From Zea mays (taxonomy: Eukaryota; Streptophyta; Magnoliopsida; Poales; Poaceae): 64,000 nucleotides of DNA. Of this stretch, positions 42,607 through 54,423 are shown one piece after another. The stretch's first letter is position 1. Every line of letters starts with the position of its first letter. The notes under the pieces were generated by a model. The model was given only the letters and a program-made list of their open reading frames with translations. It ran no database searches and had not been told where the DNA came from. Where the stretch lies: positions 112,191,982 to 112,255,981 of the forward strand of contig NC_050097.1 of the NCBI RefSeq assembly GCF_902167145.1, read 5' to 3'. Made by a program: the position numbers and the translations under genes.

Positions 42607-43220
42607 GAGCAGGAGGCACTCGCATTGTCGTCGCTCATCGATGACGAGAAGAAGCTTGGCGACTGTCAGTTCGATCTCTAAAAGCAGTCTTACATGGTCG
42701 CATGTGCCGCTGTGTACAACAAGCTCCCGCGAAGCCGCCGCTTGGACGCGGTCCAGAGCAGCTGCACCGCGTTGTCCATCGTTAAGCAGGGGGGCCTCAT
42801 GGTTGTCGCCAACGTCGACGACTCCCGGGTTGTTCTGGACACCGCATCCGACGACGACGCTATCACGCCGTCCAGCTCATCGTCCACCTGAAGCCCAACC
42901 TGCCACGTAAGTCGCTACTGACCGAACATGAATTCTTGTGCGCTAGGACGATGGACGTTGCTGACGTTGTGTGAGTGTCCTCGAACATGATGTATGTAGT
43001 GGAATAGCGCATCCGGTGGTGCAACGGCCAGGGGTACTACCTCGCAGATGAGCCCGGGGTGCACTTCGTTTGGCAGCCCAACCAAGAGTCATCGGTACTC
43101 GTCATGTCGCGTGTGTTCGACGACTACTATATCGAGGATTGTGGCGTCATCTTGGCGCCGGAGGTGACACAGAGGAGGATCGACAACAGTGACCAGTTCG
43201 TCATCTTCGCCACCATCAAG
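42607..43220 (+). pseudogene. Protein phosphatase 2C gene fragment (two exons, broken)
   Basis: Exon a (42607-42906) reads DDEKKLGDCQF-DL-stop-KQSYMVACAAVYNKL, then RRLDAVQSSCTALSIVKQGG and LMVVANVDDSRVVL. This is the PP2C core around the VANVGDSR motif, here with G changed to D. A one-base loss near 42870 shifts the frame, after which VQLIVHLKPNLPR is readable. A gtaagt donor follows at 42907, with an intron of about 90-100 bp. Exon b (from about 43000 or 43008) reads RWCNG, ADEPGVHFVWQPNQES, MSRVFDDYYIEDCGVI (usual MSRAFGDY) and APEVTQRRI, then DQFVIFATIK. It stops at a gt where the family has ATDG, so a metal-binding Asp is lost. PP2C enzymes are Mg/Mn-dependent Ser/Thr phosphatases. Both N- and C-terminal parts are missing. 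It is flanked by Helitron 3' repeats, which suggests capture. Confidence 0.88.
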
Positions 43221-43255
43221 GTAGCTTTTGTGCCGGCCTGCCTTTAATTCTCTTC

Positions 43256-43438
43256 GCAAACACATACACACTTACCTTTTTGTTTAAGCAAGAGCATATG
43301 GTGGTGCGTGTCTGATGACTAACGATGTACGAGGGAATTTTTCCGGCATGTGTGGAACATGCTCTCCAATGATGAGACCATACAAATCGTGGCATATATC
43401 GAAGTCTGCATGATACTGATGGTTGCAATGTAGTGGTG
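43256..43438 (+). repeat. Direct repeat, copy 2 (Helitron 3' region, truncated)
   Basis: Matches 41741-41920. It is cut at 43438 by the insertion of a chromovirus-like LTR, so its own Helitron 3' terminus is not in view here. Confidence 0.88.
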
Positions 43439-45168
43439 TGTAAGCCCAAAATCTGTATAGGAGAAAAATAATAAGATCAATAAATAAGTATACTTATGTG
43501 TTAGTGGTTTGATAATTATTTGATTTCCTTTTCTATGTGCACACTCAATTGAGGGAATCAAAGTATTCAAATAGCAATATAAGAGTTGTGTAGTTCAAAA
43601 AAACTTAGATGTAAATCTTGAAACTAAAAGAGTTGGTTGAAATCGATAATTAAAGGAAAGATTTTTTTTCTGTAAACTATATTAATCTTTTAAAACATTA
43701 TAATTAGAATGATACCTAGTAAATATTTTATTTTATTTTTCCCTAAATAAGTGAAATAAAGGATACTCACTTTTATTAAAATTTTGATCACATACTCAAA
43801 AGTAATATTTTTCCTAAAATAAAATATATGTGTGCATGGCACATATTGAGCCTTTAACTAAACAAGGGAATAATATGGGAACAATTCATTTGGTTCAGTA
43901 AATAATGGATACATAAAATAAAATAAATCGGATATAATAAGTTAGAGATTTTGTTTGAGCACTTAAATATACTTTAAATTGAACTCTGGTTGAATTTAAT
44001 TTGAGATCTGAATTCAAATCTAATTTGAAATTGAAGAATTAGAAAATAAAAAGGGATTTCTGTGATGCCTGGGCCGAATTCCCTGCTCCTGGCCCATTTC
44101 CCCCCTTCTCTACTCCACATCGGCCCACGTCGCTCGCACCCGCGCTCCACCGACAAAAGGACCCCGCTCGTCAGCCCCACGCCGCGCGGAATCCGTGTGC
44201 CCACCCCACACGCTCGGACTCGGACGACTCACCTCCATGTGGGGACAAATAGTCAGTTCCGTCTTCCTCTCATCCGTTGAATCGGGTCCCCGAATCTAGC
44301 CGCGTGAGGACCGGAAAAATCGTGTGCCTCGCTCCTGCCACATATAGCCTGGCCAACCTCGCCCCACCCCTTTATTCCAGGCGCGACCATGGGTCTGTAG
44401 GTGGGTCCTGATGCACGCTCAATTTCCTCCTCATGCGAGCTCAACAAACCTCGCGGATTTCGGGATTGGGGGGATCCGCTACCATGACCCATGGCGCTTT
44501 GGTTCCTTGAGGGGCTATATAGGACGACCGTGACCTCTCTCCTCCCTCATCCCATAGCCGGTGCATCGCGCCATATGCACCCCACCGCTAACCATGGCGG
44601 AGAGTGAGAGAACCGCGAGAGACCCGACCTCCGCCGCCGCATGGGCATCTCACCGGTGGCGCGGCTCTAGGATTGGCATGCGGTTAGGGAGGGTCTTCGG
44701 AATTGGACCCATGGGCCTCATCATGCCGCTCGAAATACCGTCGTGGCCTCATCGTGGATGGAGCTCTTGGAATCGCTTGCCATGGATACGTCGTCGCCGC
44801 GGTTCCGCCTGTTTCCGTGGCCAGCTACGTCGCAGCTCCTTCTCGGTGAGTAGTCGCCCCTAGGATGTTCCCTGTCCTCTGCTCTGCGTGTTGCTCGCTT
44901 GCGGTGGGAGGATTAGGTACCTGGGCGTCGAATCGATTGCACGCCGGTGGAACTCCGCCGTGGGGAGGTCCTGGCGCTGCCTCAGGCCAGCGAGGGAAGG
45001 GGGAAGGTGCGCTAGCCGTCCGTTCCATGATTAGTGGATGGGATTGAATCGGCTAGGTGAGCTATTCGGCGATTGAAATCAGGACGTTGGTCTGTTGATC
45101 TACGGCCGAGAGCGGGGCATGCTATTTTAAATCGAGATCGTGGATCTTAGATCTAACGGCTATAGGCA
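43439..45168 (+). repeat. Chromovirus-like long LTR, left part
   Basis: It begins TGTAAGCCCAAAATC and shows the AT-rich then GC-rich layout of the 3.5-kb LTRs at 49729-57936. Gypsy element B interrupts it after aggca (45164-45168); it continues at 62276. Reading frames within (for example 44062-44280 and 44561-44863) are not supported as genes. Confidence 0.8.
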
Positions 45169-46506
45169 TGTCGGCGTTTCGACCCCGGGGGTCCCTAGAC
45201 CGACGAGTAAATTGTCGCTGTGTGTCCCAGCCCAGATGGGTCGGCGCGAGACGGAACACAGAGGGGGGAGAACAGTAAGGGGAAACCGCGGCCTTCGTGT
45301 TGTCCTGCGCCCAGGGCGGACGGATGCGCTTGCAGTAGGGGGTTACAAGCGTTCGCGTGGGAGAGAGCGAGAGCCTTATGCGTTGGCCCGTTCTCCCGCG
45401 CGACCAACCTTTTCTACGAGAGCCCTGGACCTTCCTTTTATAGACATAAGGAGAGGGCCCAGGTGTACAATGGGGGTGTAGCAATGTGCTAATGTGTCTA
45501 GCAGAGAGGAGCTAGTGCCCTATGTACATGCCGTCGTGGCTGTCGGAGAGGTGTTGCTGGCCTGTTCATGTGATGTCGTGGCTGTCGGAGGAGAGCTGGA
45601 GCCCTGCGGAAGTACAGCTGTCGGGGCTGTCGAATCCTTGTTGACGTCTCCTTGCTGACATAAGGGGCTGGGAGCTGCCGTCGTCATGGAGCGTGCGGGG
45701 TGTCATCATTACTTGTTTACTGGGGCGACCCAGATGGGACGCCGGTCTTGTTCCCCGTAGCCTGAGCTAGCTAGGGGCACGGTAATGATGGCCCCCTGGC
45801 GACGTGGCCGGTCCGGGCCCGAGTTTGGGCGAGGTGGCGATTCCTCCAAGGTCGAGGTTGAGTCCGAGCCCTGGGGTCGGGCGAGGCGGAGTCCATCGTC
45901 TTCTGGAGCCGAGGCTCAGTCCGAGCCCTGGGGTCGGGCGAGGCGAAGTCCATCTTCCGAGGCCGTGACGGGGGCCGAACCCTGGGGTCGGGCAAGGCGG
46001 AGCTTCCTATGTCGCCCGAGGCTGGACTTAGCCGCTGTCGACCTCACTCTGGTGAGTGGCACGGCAGTCGGAGCAGGGCAGGCGGCGCTGTATTCCTGTC
46101 AGGTCGGTCAGTGGAGCGGCGAAGTGACTGCGGTCACTTCGGCCCTATCGACTGAAGAGTGCGCGTCAGGATAAGATGTCAGGCGATCCTTGCATTAAAT
46201 GCTCCTGCGATATGGTCGGTTGGTGTGGCGATTTGGCCAAGGTTGCTTCTCCGCGAAGCCTACCCGAGCTGTGCTTCGGGCGGGTCGACGGTGCGTCCGT
46301 TGCTTGAGGGGATCCTCGGGCGAGGTGTGAATCTTCTGGGGTCGGCTGTCTTTGCCCGAGGTCGGGCTCGGGCGAGGTGGGATCGTGTCCATTGAGCGGA
46401 GCCTTGGCCTGAATCGCGCCCATCAGGCCTTCACAGCTTTGTGCTGATGGGGTTTACCAGCTGAGATTAGGAGTCTTGGGGGTACCCCTAATTATGGTCC
46501 CCGACA
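45169..46506 (-). repeat. 3' LTR of gypsy B
   Basis: 1,338 bp, TGTCGGGGACC...GCCGACA on the minus strand; differs from the 5' LTR by a few percent by eye. Tandem units of 54-57 bp lie at 45853-46000. Confidence 0.92.
45434..45443 (-). promoter_or_regulatory. TATA box of gypsy B 3' LTR
   Basis: The minus strand reads CTATAAAAGG; the same box is in the 5' LTR at 61202-61211. Confidence 0.65.
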
Positions 46507-48480
46507 GTAGCCCTCGAGCCTCAAAGGGAGTGTTGGCACTCGCTTGGAGGCTTTTGTCGCACTTTTTTGCAAGGGGACCGGCCTTTCTCGGTTGCATTTC
46601 GTTCCGGTGAGTGCGCGCGAGCGCACCCGCCGGGTGTAGCCCCCGAGGCCTCGGAGGAGTGTTTTGACTCCTTCGAGGTCTTAGTGCCTTTCGTGATGGC
46701 TCGGCCGGTTTGGTTGTTCCCTCATGCGAACTGGTCGTTGCCCGGGTGCTTAGTCAGGTCCCAAGTTCTCGGGCTGGTATGTTGACGCTGTCAACGGTTT
46801 GGCCGGAGCCGGGTTTACGAGAGCAGCCCCCGAGCCTCCGCATAGAGCGAGAGGATGATCAAGGACAGACTCAGCTTTTTTCATACGCCCCTGCGTCGCC
46901 TTTCCGCAAGGAGGAGGGGGGAAAGCGCCATGTTGCCCTCGGAGGACGCCGAACATGGTGTCTCCAGTGAGTTGCTAACGGGTAATCCGAGTGGACGCCC
47001 GTGCCCCATTCGTTAGGGGTCGGCTAGTGGCCCGGAGGTGCGCTCCAAAAGTACCTGCGGGTGATTCGCCGGACCCGGTCCCCTTTTGACGGGGTCCGAG
47101 GGCTCGATGCCTCCCTCTGGTGGGATTCCGTTACAAAATTGTTCCCGTTGGTCTCGGAAATGTCCTAGGGTACCTCGGGAGCGTAGCCCGAGCCTTGGTT
47201 ATGTATCGAACATACCCAGGGTCATCCCTCGCTCTGTGTGCTCTGAGGCGGCTGTCGAACCCTTCGGGGGCCAGCCTACGAACCCTTGATCAGTAGTGGG
47301 CGCGGAGCCCGAGTGGCCTGAGGCGACCGTTGAACCCTTCCGAGGGGCCAGCCTTCGAACCTCTGACCAGTAGTGGGCGCGGAGCCCGAGTGCTCTGAGG
47401 CGGCTGTTGAACCCTTCCGAGGGGTCAGCCTTCGAACCTCTGATCAGTAGGGGGGCTCGGGGCCCGCTTCCTTCGCGGAGAAGGATCCCTTTCGGAGTAT
47501 CCCCTTTCCCGGTCCCTGTGGCAAGAGAGAGAAAGAGGAAGTGGAAAAGGATACAAAATCGAACGACGTGGCGCACCTTTTTTTGACGCGGTAATTATGG
47601 CGGAGGTGAAGCGTCGCCTGCTTTGCCTGCTAAAGGTGCCGCCTGTCCCACCACAGAGTTAATGCGATGGGACGAGTGGTTCGCGGGGCAGCCGTTGTGC
47701 GTGCGCGAGCCGTTCGAGGAACGGAACACGGGCGCGTTGTCTTCACGCCGTGGGAGAGGGTTCTCTCGCTGTCCCAGGAGGGGGCGTGAGCTTGCTAACG
47801 ACTTGACTGCTGCTTCCGCCCGCCTGCCACCGCCATTACTGCCGGCCCATTTTGGTCGTATCGACCGTCGCGCCTTCTCCCGTGGCTGACTGACCCGTGA
47901 CCGATGTGCTCGGTTGGCACTGTCGGGTCATGCGCAGGATCGCCTCGAGTCATGGCACCGGCTCCGCAATCGAGAAGGCGCGGTACTGGCGCGAGTGGCG
48001 GTGCAGTTTCTTGCACGTAGTAACCAGCGTGCCGGTTACATGACGTGTGGGCCTGGACCTCCAAGCTGGACGCATCGAAGTAGAAAGGGTGTGTCCCCTT
48101 GGTGCAGTGGCATGCCGCCTGCATGGCGGTCCGACTTTTCACCCGCTGGTCCGGGCGAAAGTGGAGGAATGCTTGTAACCGCTGGGCAGTTACGCGCTCC
48201 GCGCGCGGCGGTTTGGCTTCTTCTGTCCTAGGCCATCTTGCATGATGCGTGGGACCCAGCCCCCGTGTCGTAGGGGGAGGACCTTGGAGCGTGTTGGAGA
48301 AGACTCAGTCCGCGACGGCTGAGGACGCAAGTGGGGAGAGTCGCCTTTAAAAGGAGGGTGACCCCCTTGGATGGCAACCATGTCTTCGCACTCCCTTCAT
48401 GCATCGCGTCCTTCCACCTTCCGAGCCCCCGGATGGGGAGCACTCGCGTCGCTTTGAGACACGACTTTCTTAACTACGAG
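46507..48480 (-). other. 3' non-coding region of gypsy B
   Basis: GC-rich DNA between RT and the 3' LTR with no recognisable protein on the minus strand. A tandem repeat lies at 47231-47458. On the plus strand, a TATA-like ctttaaaagg at 48345-48354 is followed by ATG at 48371 and a short frame of 28 codons. Tat-lineage elements often have a long 3' non-coding region and sometimes antisense frames. Confidence 0.7.
47231..47458. repeat. Tandem repeat, three units of about 76 bp
   Basis: Units containing ctgaggcggctgttgaaccc and ccagccttcgaacctctga recur with periods of 75 and 77 bp. They are in the 3' non-coding region of gypsy B. Confidence 0.85.
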
Positions 48481-49409
48481 GTCCAAGTGAAGCACTCGGT
48501 CTTTCTTAAGAGGCGGTACAGAGGTAGGCCTCTTTCGCCGAGGCGCGAGATGAAACGGCTCAGAGCCGCAAGGCATCCCATGACCCTCTGTACGCCTTTC
48601 ATGTCCTTGATGGGCCCCATGTTGGTGATGGCCGCGATTTTCTCCGGGATGGCCTCGATGCCCCGCTCAGAGACGATGAACCCCAAGAGCATGCCTCGGG
48701 GGACTCCGAAGACGCACTTCTCGGGATTGAGTTTTACGCCTTTTGCCTTGAGACACTTGAATGTCGTTTCAAGGTCGGAGAGGTGGTCGGAGGCTTTCCT
48801 CGTCTTGACTACGATGTCATCGACGTAAGCCTCGACGGTCCGACCAATGTGTTCACCAAACACGTGGTTCATGCACCTTTGGTATGTCGCACCCACATTC
48901 CTCAAACCAAATGGCATAGTAACGTAGCAGTACATGCCAAAAGTTGTGATGAAAGAAGTCGCGAGCTGGTCGGACTCTTTCATCTTGATTTGGTGATACC
49001 CTGAGTAGGCGTCGAGGAATGACAGGGTTTCGCACCCAGCAGTGGAATCCACGATTTGATCGATGCGAGGCAGAGGGTAGGGAACCTTCGGACATGCTTT
49101 GTTTAGACCAGTGTAGTCTACACACATCCGCCATTTCCCTCCTTTCTTTCTTACAAGCACAGGGTTGGCAAGCCATTCAGGATGGAAAACCTCTTTGATG
49201 AACCCTGCAGCCATCAGTTTGTGGATCTCCTTGCCTATGGCTCTGCGCTTTTCTTCGTCGAATCGGCGCAGAGGCTGCTTCACGGGTCGGGATCCAGTTT
49301 GGATATCCAGCGAGTGCTCGGCGACATCCCTCGGTATGCCAGGCATGTCCGAGGGACTCCACGCGAAAACTTCGACGTTTGCGCGGAGAAAGTCGACGAG
49401 CACTGCTTC
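48481..49409 (-). pseudogene. pol: gypsy B pol: reverse transcriptase, truncated
   Basis: The frame 48474-49403 reads LVDFLRANVEVFAWSPSDMP, KKGGKWRMCVDYTGLNKACP, FLDAYSGYHQIKM, MPFGLRNVGATYQRCMNHVF and AYVDDIVVKTRKA (YVDD). Then LGFIVSERGIEA and LSRFISRLGERGLPLYRLLRK end abruptly at CFTW, where the RNase H part should follow. It is better preserved than the matching part of element A: no frameshift in the N-terminal RT. It is separated from protease by the TAG at 49410-49412. Without RNase H and integrase it cannot replicate on its own. Confidence 0.92.
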
Positions 49410-49723
49410 CTATTTGGGGTCGAGCTCGGAGCCGATCCGGATCTGCTTGGAGGCGTCGTTGCTGGGGTCGAGAGGGACGGACTTAACCGTCTCTGCTGGC
49501 TCGAAGTTGCCGGCGTGGCGCTTCGCATCTGGCGCCTCCTTGGAGAGGCTCTCTAGGTCGGCGATGAGGGCCTCAGATTCGGCGAGGGCCTCAGCGTACT
49601 CCACGCACTCCATGTTGCATTCGTACGCGTGTCGGTACGTGGGGCCGACGGTGATGACCCCGTTGGGGCCCGACATTTTGAGCTTGAGGTAGGTGTAGTT
49701 GGGGACGACCATGAACTTGGTGT
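49410..49723 (-). pseudogene. pol: gypsy B protease-RT spacer, left part
   Basis: The frame 49410-49712 reads PNYTYLKLKMSGPNGVITVG, AYECNMECVEYAEALAES and NFEPAETVKSVPLDP, ending DPK at TAG. It joins the protease half at 57937-58140 once the nested element is removed; the break falls in the GRPC-YTKF segment. Confidence 0.88.
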
Positions 49724-49728
49724 AGCAT
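49724..49728. repeat. Target-site duplication of nested non-autonomous element (left copy)
   Basis: agcat here and at 57937-57941 flanks the element exactly. Confidence 0.93.
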
Positions 49729-52700
49729 TGTAATACCCAACTTGTAATTTGTGGAGGATAACCTACAAGGAGAAATTGTATTCCTGTGTATATATGTGTT
49801 ATCCATATTTAGCATACCATGAGAACATCATATGAAAACAAATAAATAAATAACAAAAGATACCCAAAAACAAATTATGCATCATGCTGAGATTTTATTG
49901 TGTGTGCATTACCGGTGACAATGTAAAAAAATATCATAATATAAAAATGAATTAAGTTATCTCCTCATGGAATTATACATATAAGTCATCACAGAAGGAT
50001 TTAATATAAATCGTGTCCCAATAAAAGTTATACGCTAGGAATTATTTTTTTTACAATAACTAGTTTTTTTGTATGAATGTCATATTTGAAAACATTTGCT
50101 TAAATAAGTAAGACAATAAAGGAATAAATAAAAGCATGCTTTGCCTTCATATTGGGGTTTTGATCGTTCATTTAAATTGACTTAAAAGCTTGAACTATAT
50201 TTGAGGAATTTGAAACTTAGAAATTAAAAATAGGAATAGAAAATCTGAAATAGAAAACAAAATAAAAAAATGATGAGAAGATCGCTCCTAGGCCGTTTCC
50301 TCTCCCATTCCTAGCCCAGCCAAAACTCCCCAGCCGGCCCCTTTCTCGCGTTGGCCCACCTCCACATTCATCCCGCTCAACCCAATTCCTCTCTCCCTTT
50401 TTCTTTTCTACCATGACTCTGCCATATGGCCCCGGGTGTCAGCCACTCTACCGCGCCTCACTGTCATGTGGACCATGCATGTCAGCACCACCTTCTAGCT
50501 TCAAGCCGACCAATTTCTGTTCCAGCATCTGCGAAATTCCAGCCGCGCGGGTCGCCTCAACCCAAGATAAATCCGACCGCCGTTCCGCTATTTCTCCTCG
50601 TCCACCTGCCTTCCCTTCCCCCAGTTTCCGTCTCCGTTTCCATCAGTACTTACCAGTTTTGGATTATATAGATCCCACGAATTCCCTCGTTCACTCGTGT
50701 CCCTAGGGGGGGAAATCCTGCTGTGCTCCAATCCCTATGGGCCGAGTCGTCGGATTGGGGTGAGGGATGTCGCGACGCCGCCGCAACCGGAGTCGAGTAA
50801 GAACCATCACATCGCCGCAGGTATCGGAGGATTCACCATTGACGAGTGCTGGGTGAATGGGTTGATGCCGCTGCCGTGGATCTCGTCCATGGGCAACTCC
50901 CCGACCCCTGCCGGTGTTCAGGGCACATCGCGGGATGCCACCACGCGTATGTACCCTGACCGGCGTTTCTCGTCGACGATGGGGCTACAACGTCCCGTGT
51001 GTGTGCTGCCGCCATTGGGGAAACTCGCACCGAGCTTCGTCGATGAAAGAGAGAGAAGGGAGAGTTAGTGGAGGAGGCCGCCAACTGCATTAGGGCGTTC
51101 GGTGCTCTTGGGACCTCGATGGGCATGACTCGGTGAAGATGCGCAACGGCGTGGGGAGCACGGAGGCCAGGGACTCGCCTCACCGAAGTCCATGGTGTGG
51201 CGCCGTCCTGGGTCAAGCGGATGGGGAAGGATGAAGATGACTCATTGACCGTGGATCAGGAAATACGTGGCTCAGATCGTATGGCCGAGGTAACGTTTTG
51301 CTCGGACTTATCCAATGGCGTAGATCTCGGATCTGATGGTCAGAATCGCGTACCCATTCGGATTAATGTAGATCTAATCTCCACCGTAGAATTCAGATCG
51401 AGCGTCCCAAACAGCCTCGTACCTCCCCCTACGGCCTATGCTTTACAAAAGAGCCCCTCTGTTTCCTCAGTATCAACTCGCAGTCCTTCTCTGGTTTAGC
51501 CTGAGTCTAGGGAATTGTTACAGATTGGACCCTGAGTTTTGTATTATTTGGTGCCCAGTCCAGAACACTTAGGATATTCAGGAATTAATAAAGAAATAGG
51601 TTTTTAGTATGAAAATAATTCCATAAACTTGTATAATTCATAGTTAATTCATTTTAACTCCAAATTGAGTCATTCCGGTTGCAATAATTTTGTATTAATG
51701 TTGTTTATCACCTCTTACCTTTGCTTAACTATGAAACTTGAATTAAAATTTGCTCAATTGAATTAATCTATTCTAGGTGCTAAATGATTTTAGAAATTCA
51801 TAACTCAATATCCGTAGCTCCGAATTTAGGGGTTCTTGTTTCTACGATCTTGTAGCAACGCGTAGATCATAATTATACAGTTTATCCTTATGTTTGGTGT
51901 AATGTTAATTTTACCTATACACTGTTTGTTTGTAATGCTACGACTAGCGTGAGGACACGTGTCATCTGAAGAGCAAGTTGGTACCTGGAATCTCAAGTCC
52001 CAGGCAAGTTGTGCCCTTGATCACTTCTTTTTACCCAGCCATGTTCTGATTAATCATAATGATCTGCATAGGTTAATTTTGATGGGACCCAATAGGTTAC
52101 CCTAGTTTGATTATCTTTATACCTTGTTACCACTGAACTTTTTGGGTAGTACTTGCTAGTGCTTTATGTGGTTTTGGGTATGAAGATACATTACTCATGA
52201 TTATACTTTTGTTATCCGTTGTTATTTATCGTTCATGATAAGATCATTATGTTAATTGGAACATGGAGCGACCACCCGGGAAAATAGTGCTACCACAAGG
52301 GTATAATGGGACGCCCTTGGCTGATTAATTAGGAAAGCTAGTGGAGGACTACCTTACCCGAAAGGGGCAAGGGCAGTAGGGGAGTGGTCAGTGCAGGGAG
52401 GCCTGCGATGGCGGTCCTGCAAGGGATTCCTGCATTGGAGCTTCCTATAAACTGTAGCGAGTTTTCTGAAGCTAGTGGAACTTTGTAAAGGCCTCGTAGT
52501 GTTACCCTGCCCCGCCTTCTCGGTAGAGGTGTATGGGAAGTCGCGATCCCTTGGCAGATGGGTAACATGACTTGTGGGTAAAGATGCGCAACCTCTGCAG
52601 AGTGTAAAACTGGTATACTAGCCGTGCTCACGGTCATGAGCAGCTCGGACCCTCACATGATTAATTTATGAAACTAAATTCAATTTGTCATATGCATTGC

Positions 52701-53220
52701 ATCACAGGTGATGTTGTTACTTTTGTTCTACTACTTAATTGGGTTGATATTTACTTATACTTAGTAATTGCTACTAAAATTTTGACCAACTTTAAAAGCA
52801 ATGCTCAGCTCTAACCATCCTCTTTGGTAAGCCTTACACTTCACATGAGCTCCCACCTTTGGCGAGTTCATGCACATTATTCCCCACAACTTGTTGAGCG
52901 ATGAACGTATGTGAGCTCACTCTTGCTGTCTCACACCCCCCACAGGTCAAGAACAGGTACCGCAGGATGAGGCGCTTGGAGGATGCTGCGATGTGTTCGT
53001 GAGAGGTCTAGGTCGTCGTCTCCCAGGCAACTTTGGGTTGCTGGACCGTTGTCTCCTTATAATGTAATTATTTATTTATTTTGTATAGAACTCCTATTAT
53101 ATAGTAAAGATGTGACATTCGATCATGTGCCATGATTCATCATATGTGTGAGACTTGGTCCCAGCACACCTGGTGATTGTTCGCGCCCGGGTCTTGGTGC
53201 CCCGAAACCCGGGTGTGACA
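49729..53220 (+). repeat. 5' LTR of the non-autonomous element (3,492 bp)
   Basis: Begins TGTAATACCCAACTTG and ends CCGGGTGTGACA. It has an AT-rich start, a GC-rich block (50280-51500) and a long AT-rich end. Reading frames such as 50413-50706 and 50833-51216 recur in the other LTR because the LTRs are copies. Confidence 0.94.
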
Positions 53221-53224
53221 GAAG

Positions 53225-53235
53225 TGGTATCAGAG
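53225..53235 (+). other. Met-initiator primer-binding site (non-autonomous element)
   Basis: TGGTATCAGAG lies four bases after the 5' LTR, as in plant chromoviruses. Confidence 0.92.
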
Positions 53236-53744
53236 GAATGTTGACTGTAGGACGAAACCTAGATAGAACTGGACAACCATTGTCTACTTACCTTTGTTAC
53301 TCTGATTCTTTCTAAACTTTTCTTAATCTTTTCTCATCTATTTCCGCTTTACTCTGATTATTCTTACCTTTTCTTTTCTAAAGACAAATGTGGATTTCAC
53401 ACTTTGAAATCATGTGCCTAAATTGACTTTTAGGAATAGGAGACCTACTCCTAGGAATAAAAACAAAACTATTTTTATATAGATATCTATGAACTTGAAT
53501 GTTTGTTCTTATGATACTTGTTTGATTTGGATCTTTGATTGAGTGTGATGAGTTGTGGAGTAATGTCCACAATTACATCTGCATATACATAATACTTATA
53601 AAACTAACTAGACAAATTATATTATCCCTCATTAAAGTATCTAGCCTAACAATATCCATCTCAGCTTGAAAGATTCATATTCTACACTCATAGATCCATC
53701 TTATCTCAAAAGATCCTAACTTATCCTAATTAAAATATATCTAG

Positions 53745-53845
53745 CTTAATAGATCTATCTAAATTAAACTAGTCTAATCTAGTCATATCCGATCTAATCT
53801 AGATCCTATCTAATCTAATATGATCTAATCTAATGTGGGTCTACT
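53745..53845. repeat. Degenerate (TCTAA) repeat tract
   Basis: Repeated atctaatct and gatctaatc motifs make up this low-complexity tract in the internal region. Confidence 0.7.
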
Positions 53846-54403
53846 TAAACAGATTAGCGATACTCGTAGAAAAGATTAGACCCTACTAGCCAGGTATTAA
53901 ATTAACCTCGCACATTAGACCAACTCAACCATGAGTAAAAAGATCTAACTCAACTAGTATAGTCATGATGAATTACATAATCGGACTATCCAAACTTTTG
54001 ACCAACATCATGTAGTCTATCTTATCTATGTCTATCCTAACCATATTCCTCAACCCCGATGATATACACTAACCTCGAATGAAGACCCCAAGACTCGAGA
54101 AGAAGGAGATCAAGCTCGTTGAGGAATAATAAGAGTCAAGCCATACCTCCAAAGGAATCAAGATCCACAATTGGATGGAGTCTTTCCTTACCGTACTCTC
54201 TCTTACCCAAATCTATCTATGCTTTAAACACACCTTTTATCCTACATATTAGATGGCTTGATACCCATGCTTTCCTAATCAATTCCTTAAAAAAATATGA
54301 CAACATGTGTGCTTAAAACCACTTAAAAAACTCGAAGCTAAACTACAACCAAAACCTATGGCTTTCTACATCCCTTTCCTTACAAATCTCGAGGACGAGA
54401 TTC

Positions 54404-54420
54404 TTTTTAAGGGGGGTAGG
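54404..54420 (+). other. Polypurine tract (non-autonomous element)
   Basis: tttttaaggggggtagg lies just before the 3' LTR, the plus-strand priming site. Confidence 0.85.
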
Positions 54421-54423
54421 ATT

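Larger units (their letters stand above)
53221..54423 (+). other. Internal region of the non-autonomous element
   Basis: AT-rich and non-coding. A block rich in (tctaa) motifs lies at about 53745-53845. I find no gag, pol or other protein similarity on either strand. Confidence 0.85.

Noticed and set aside
44561..44863. 100-aa plus-strand frame that could be a small gene
   Set aside because: It sits in the GC-rich section of the chromovirus-like LTR and has no recognisable motif.
47231..47458. Spaced repeats that could suggest a CRISPR array
   Set aside because: Units are head-to-tail diverged tandem copies of about 76 bp without unique spacers, in a plant retrotransposon.
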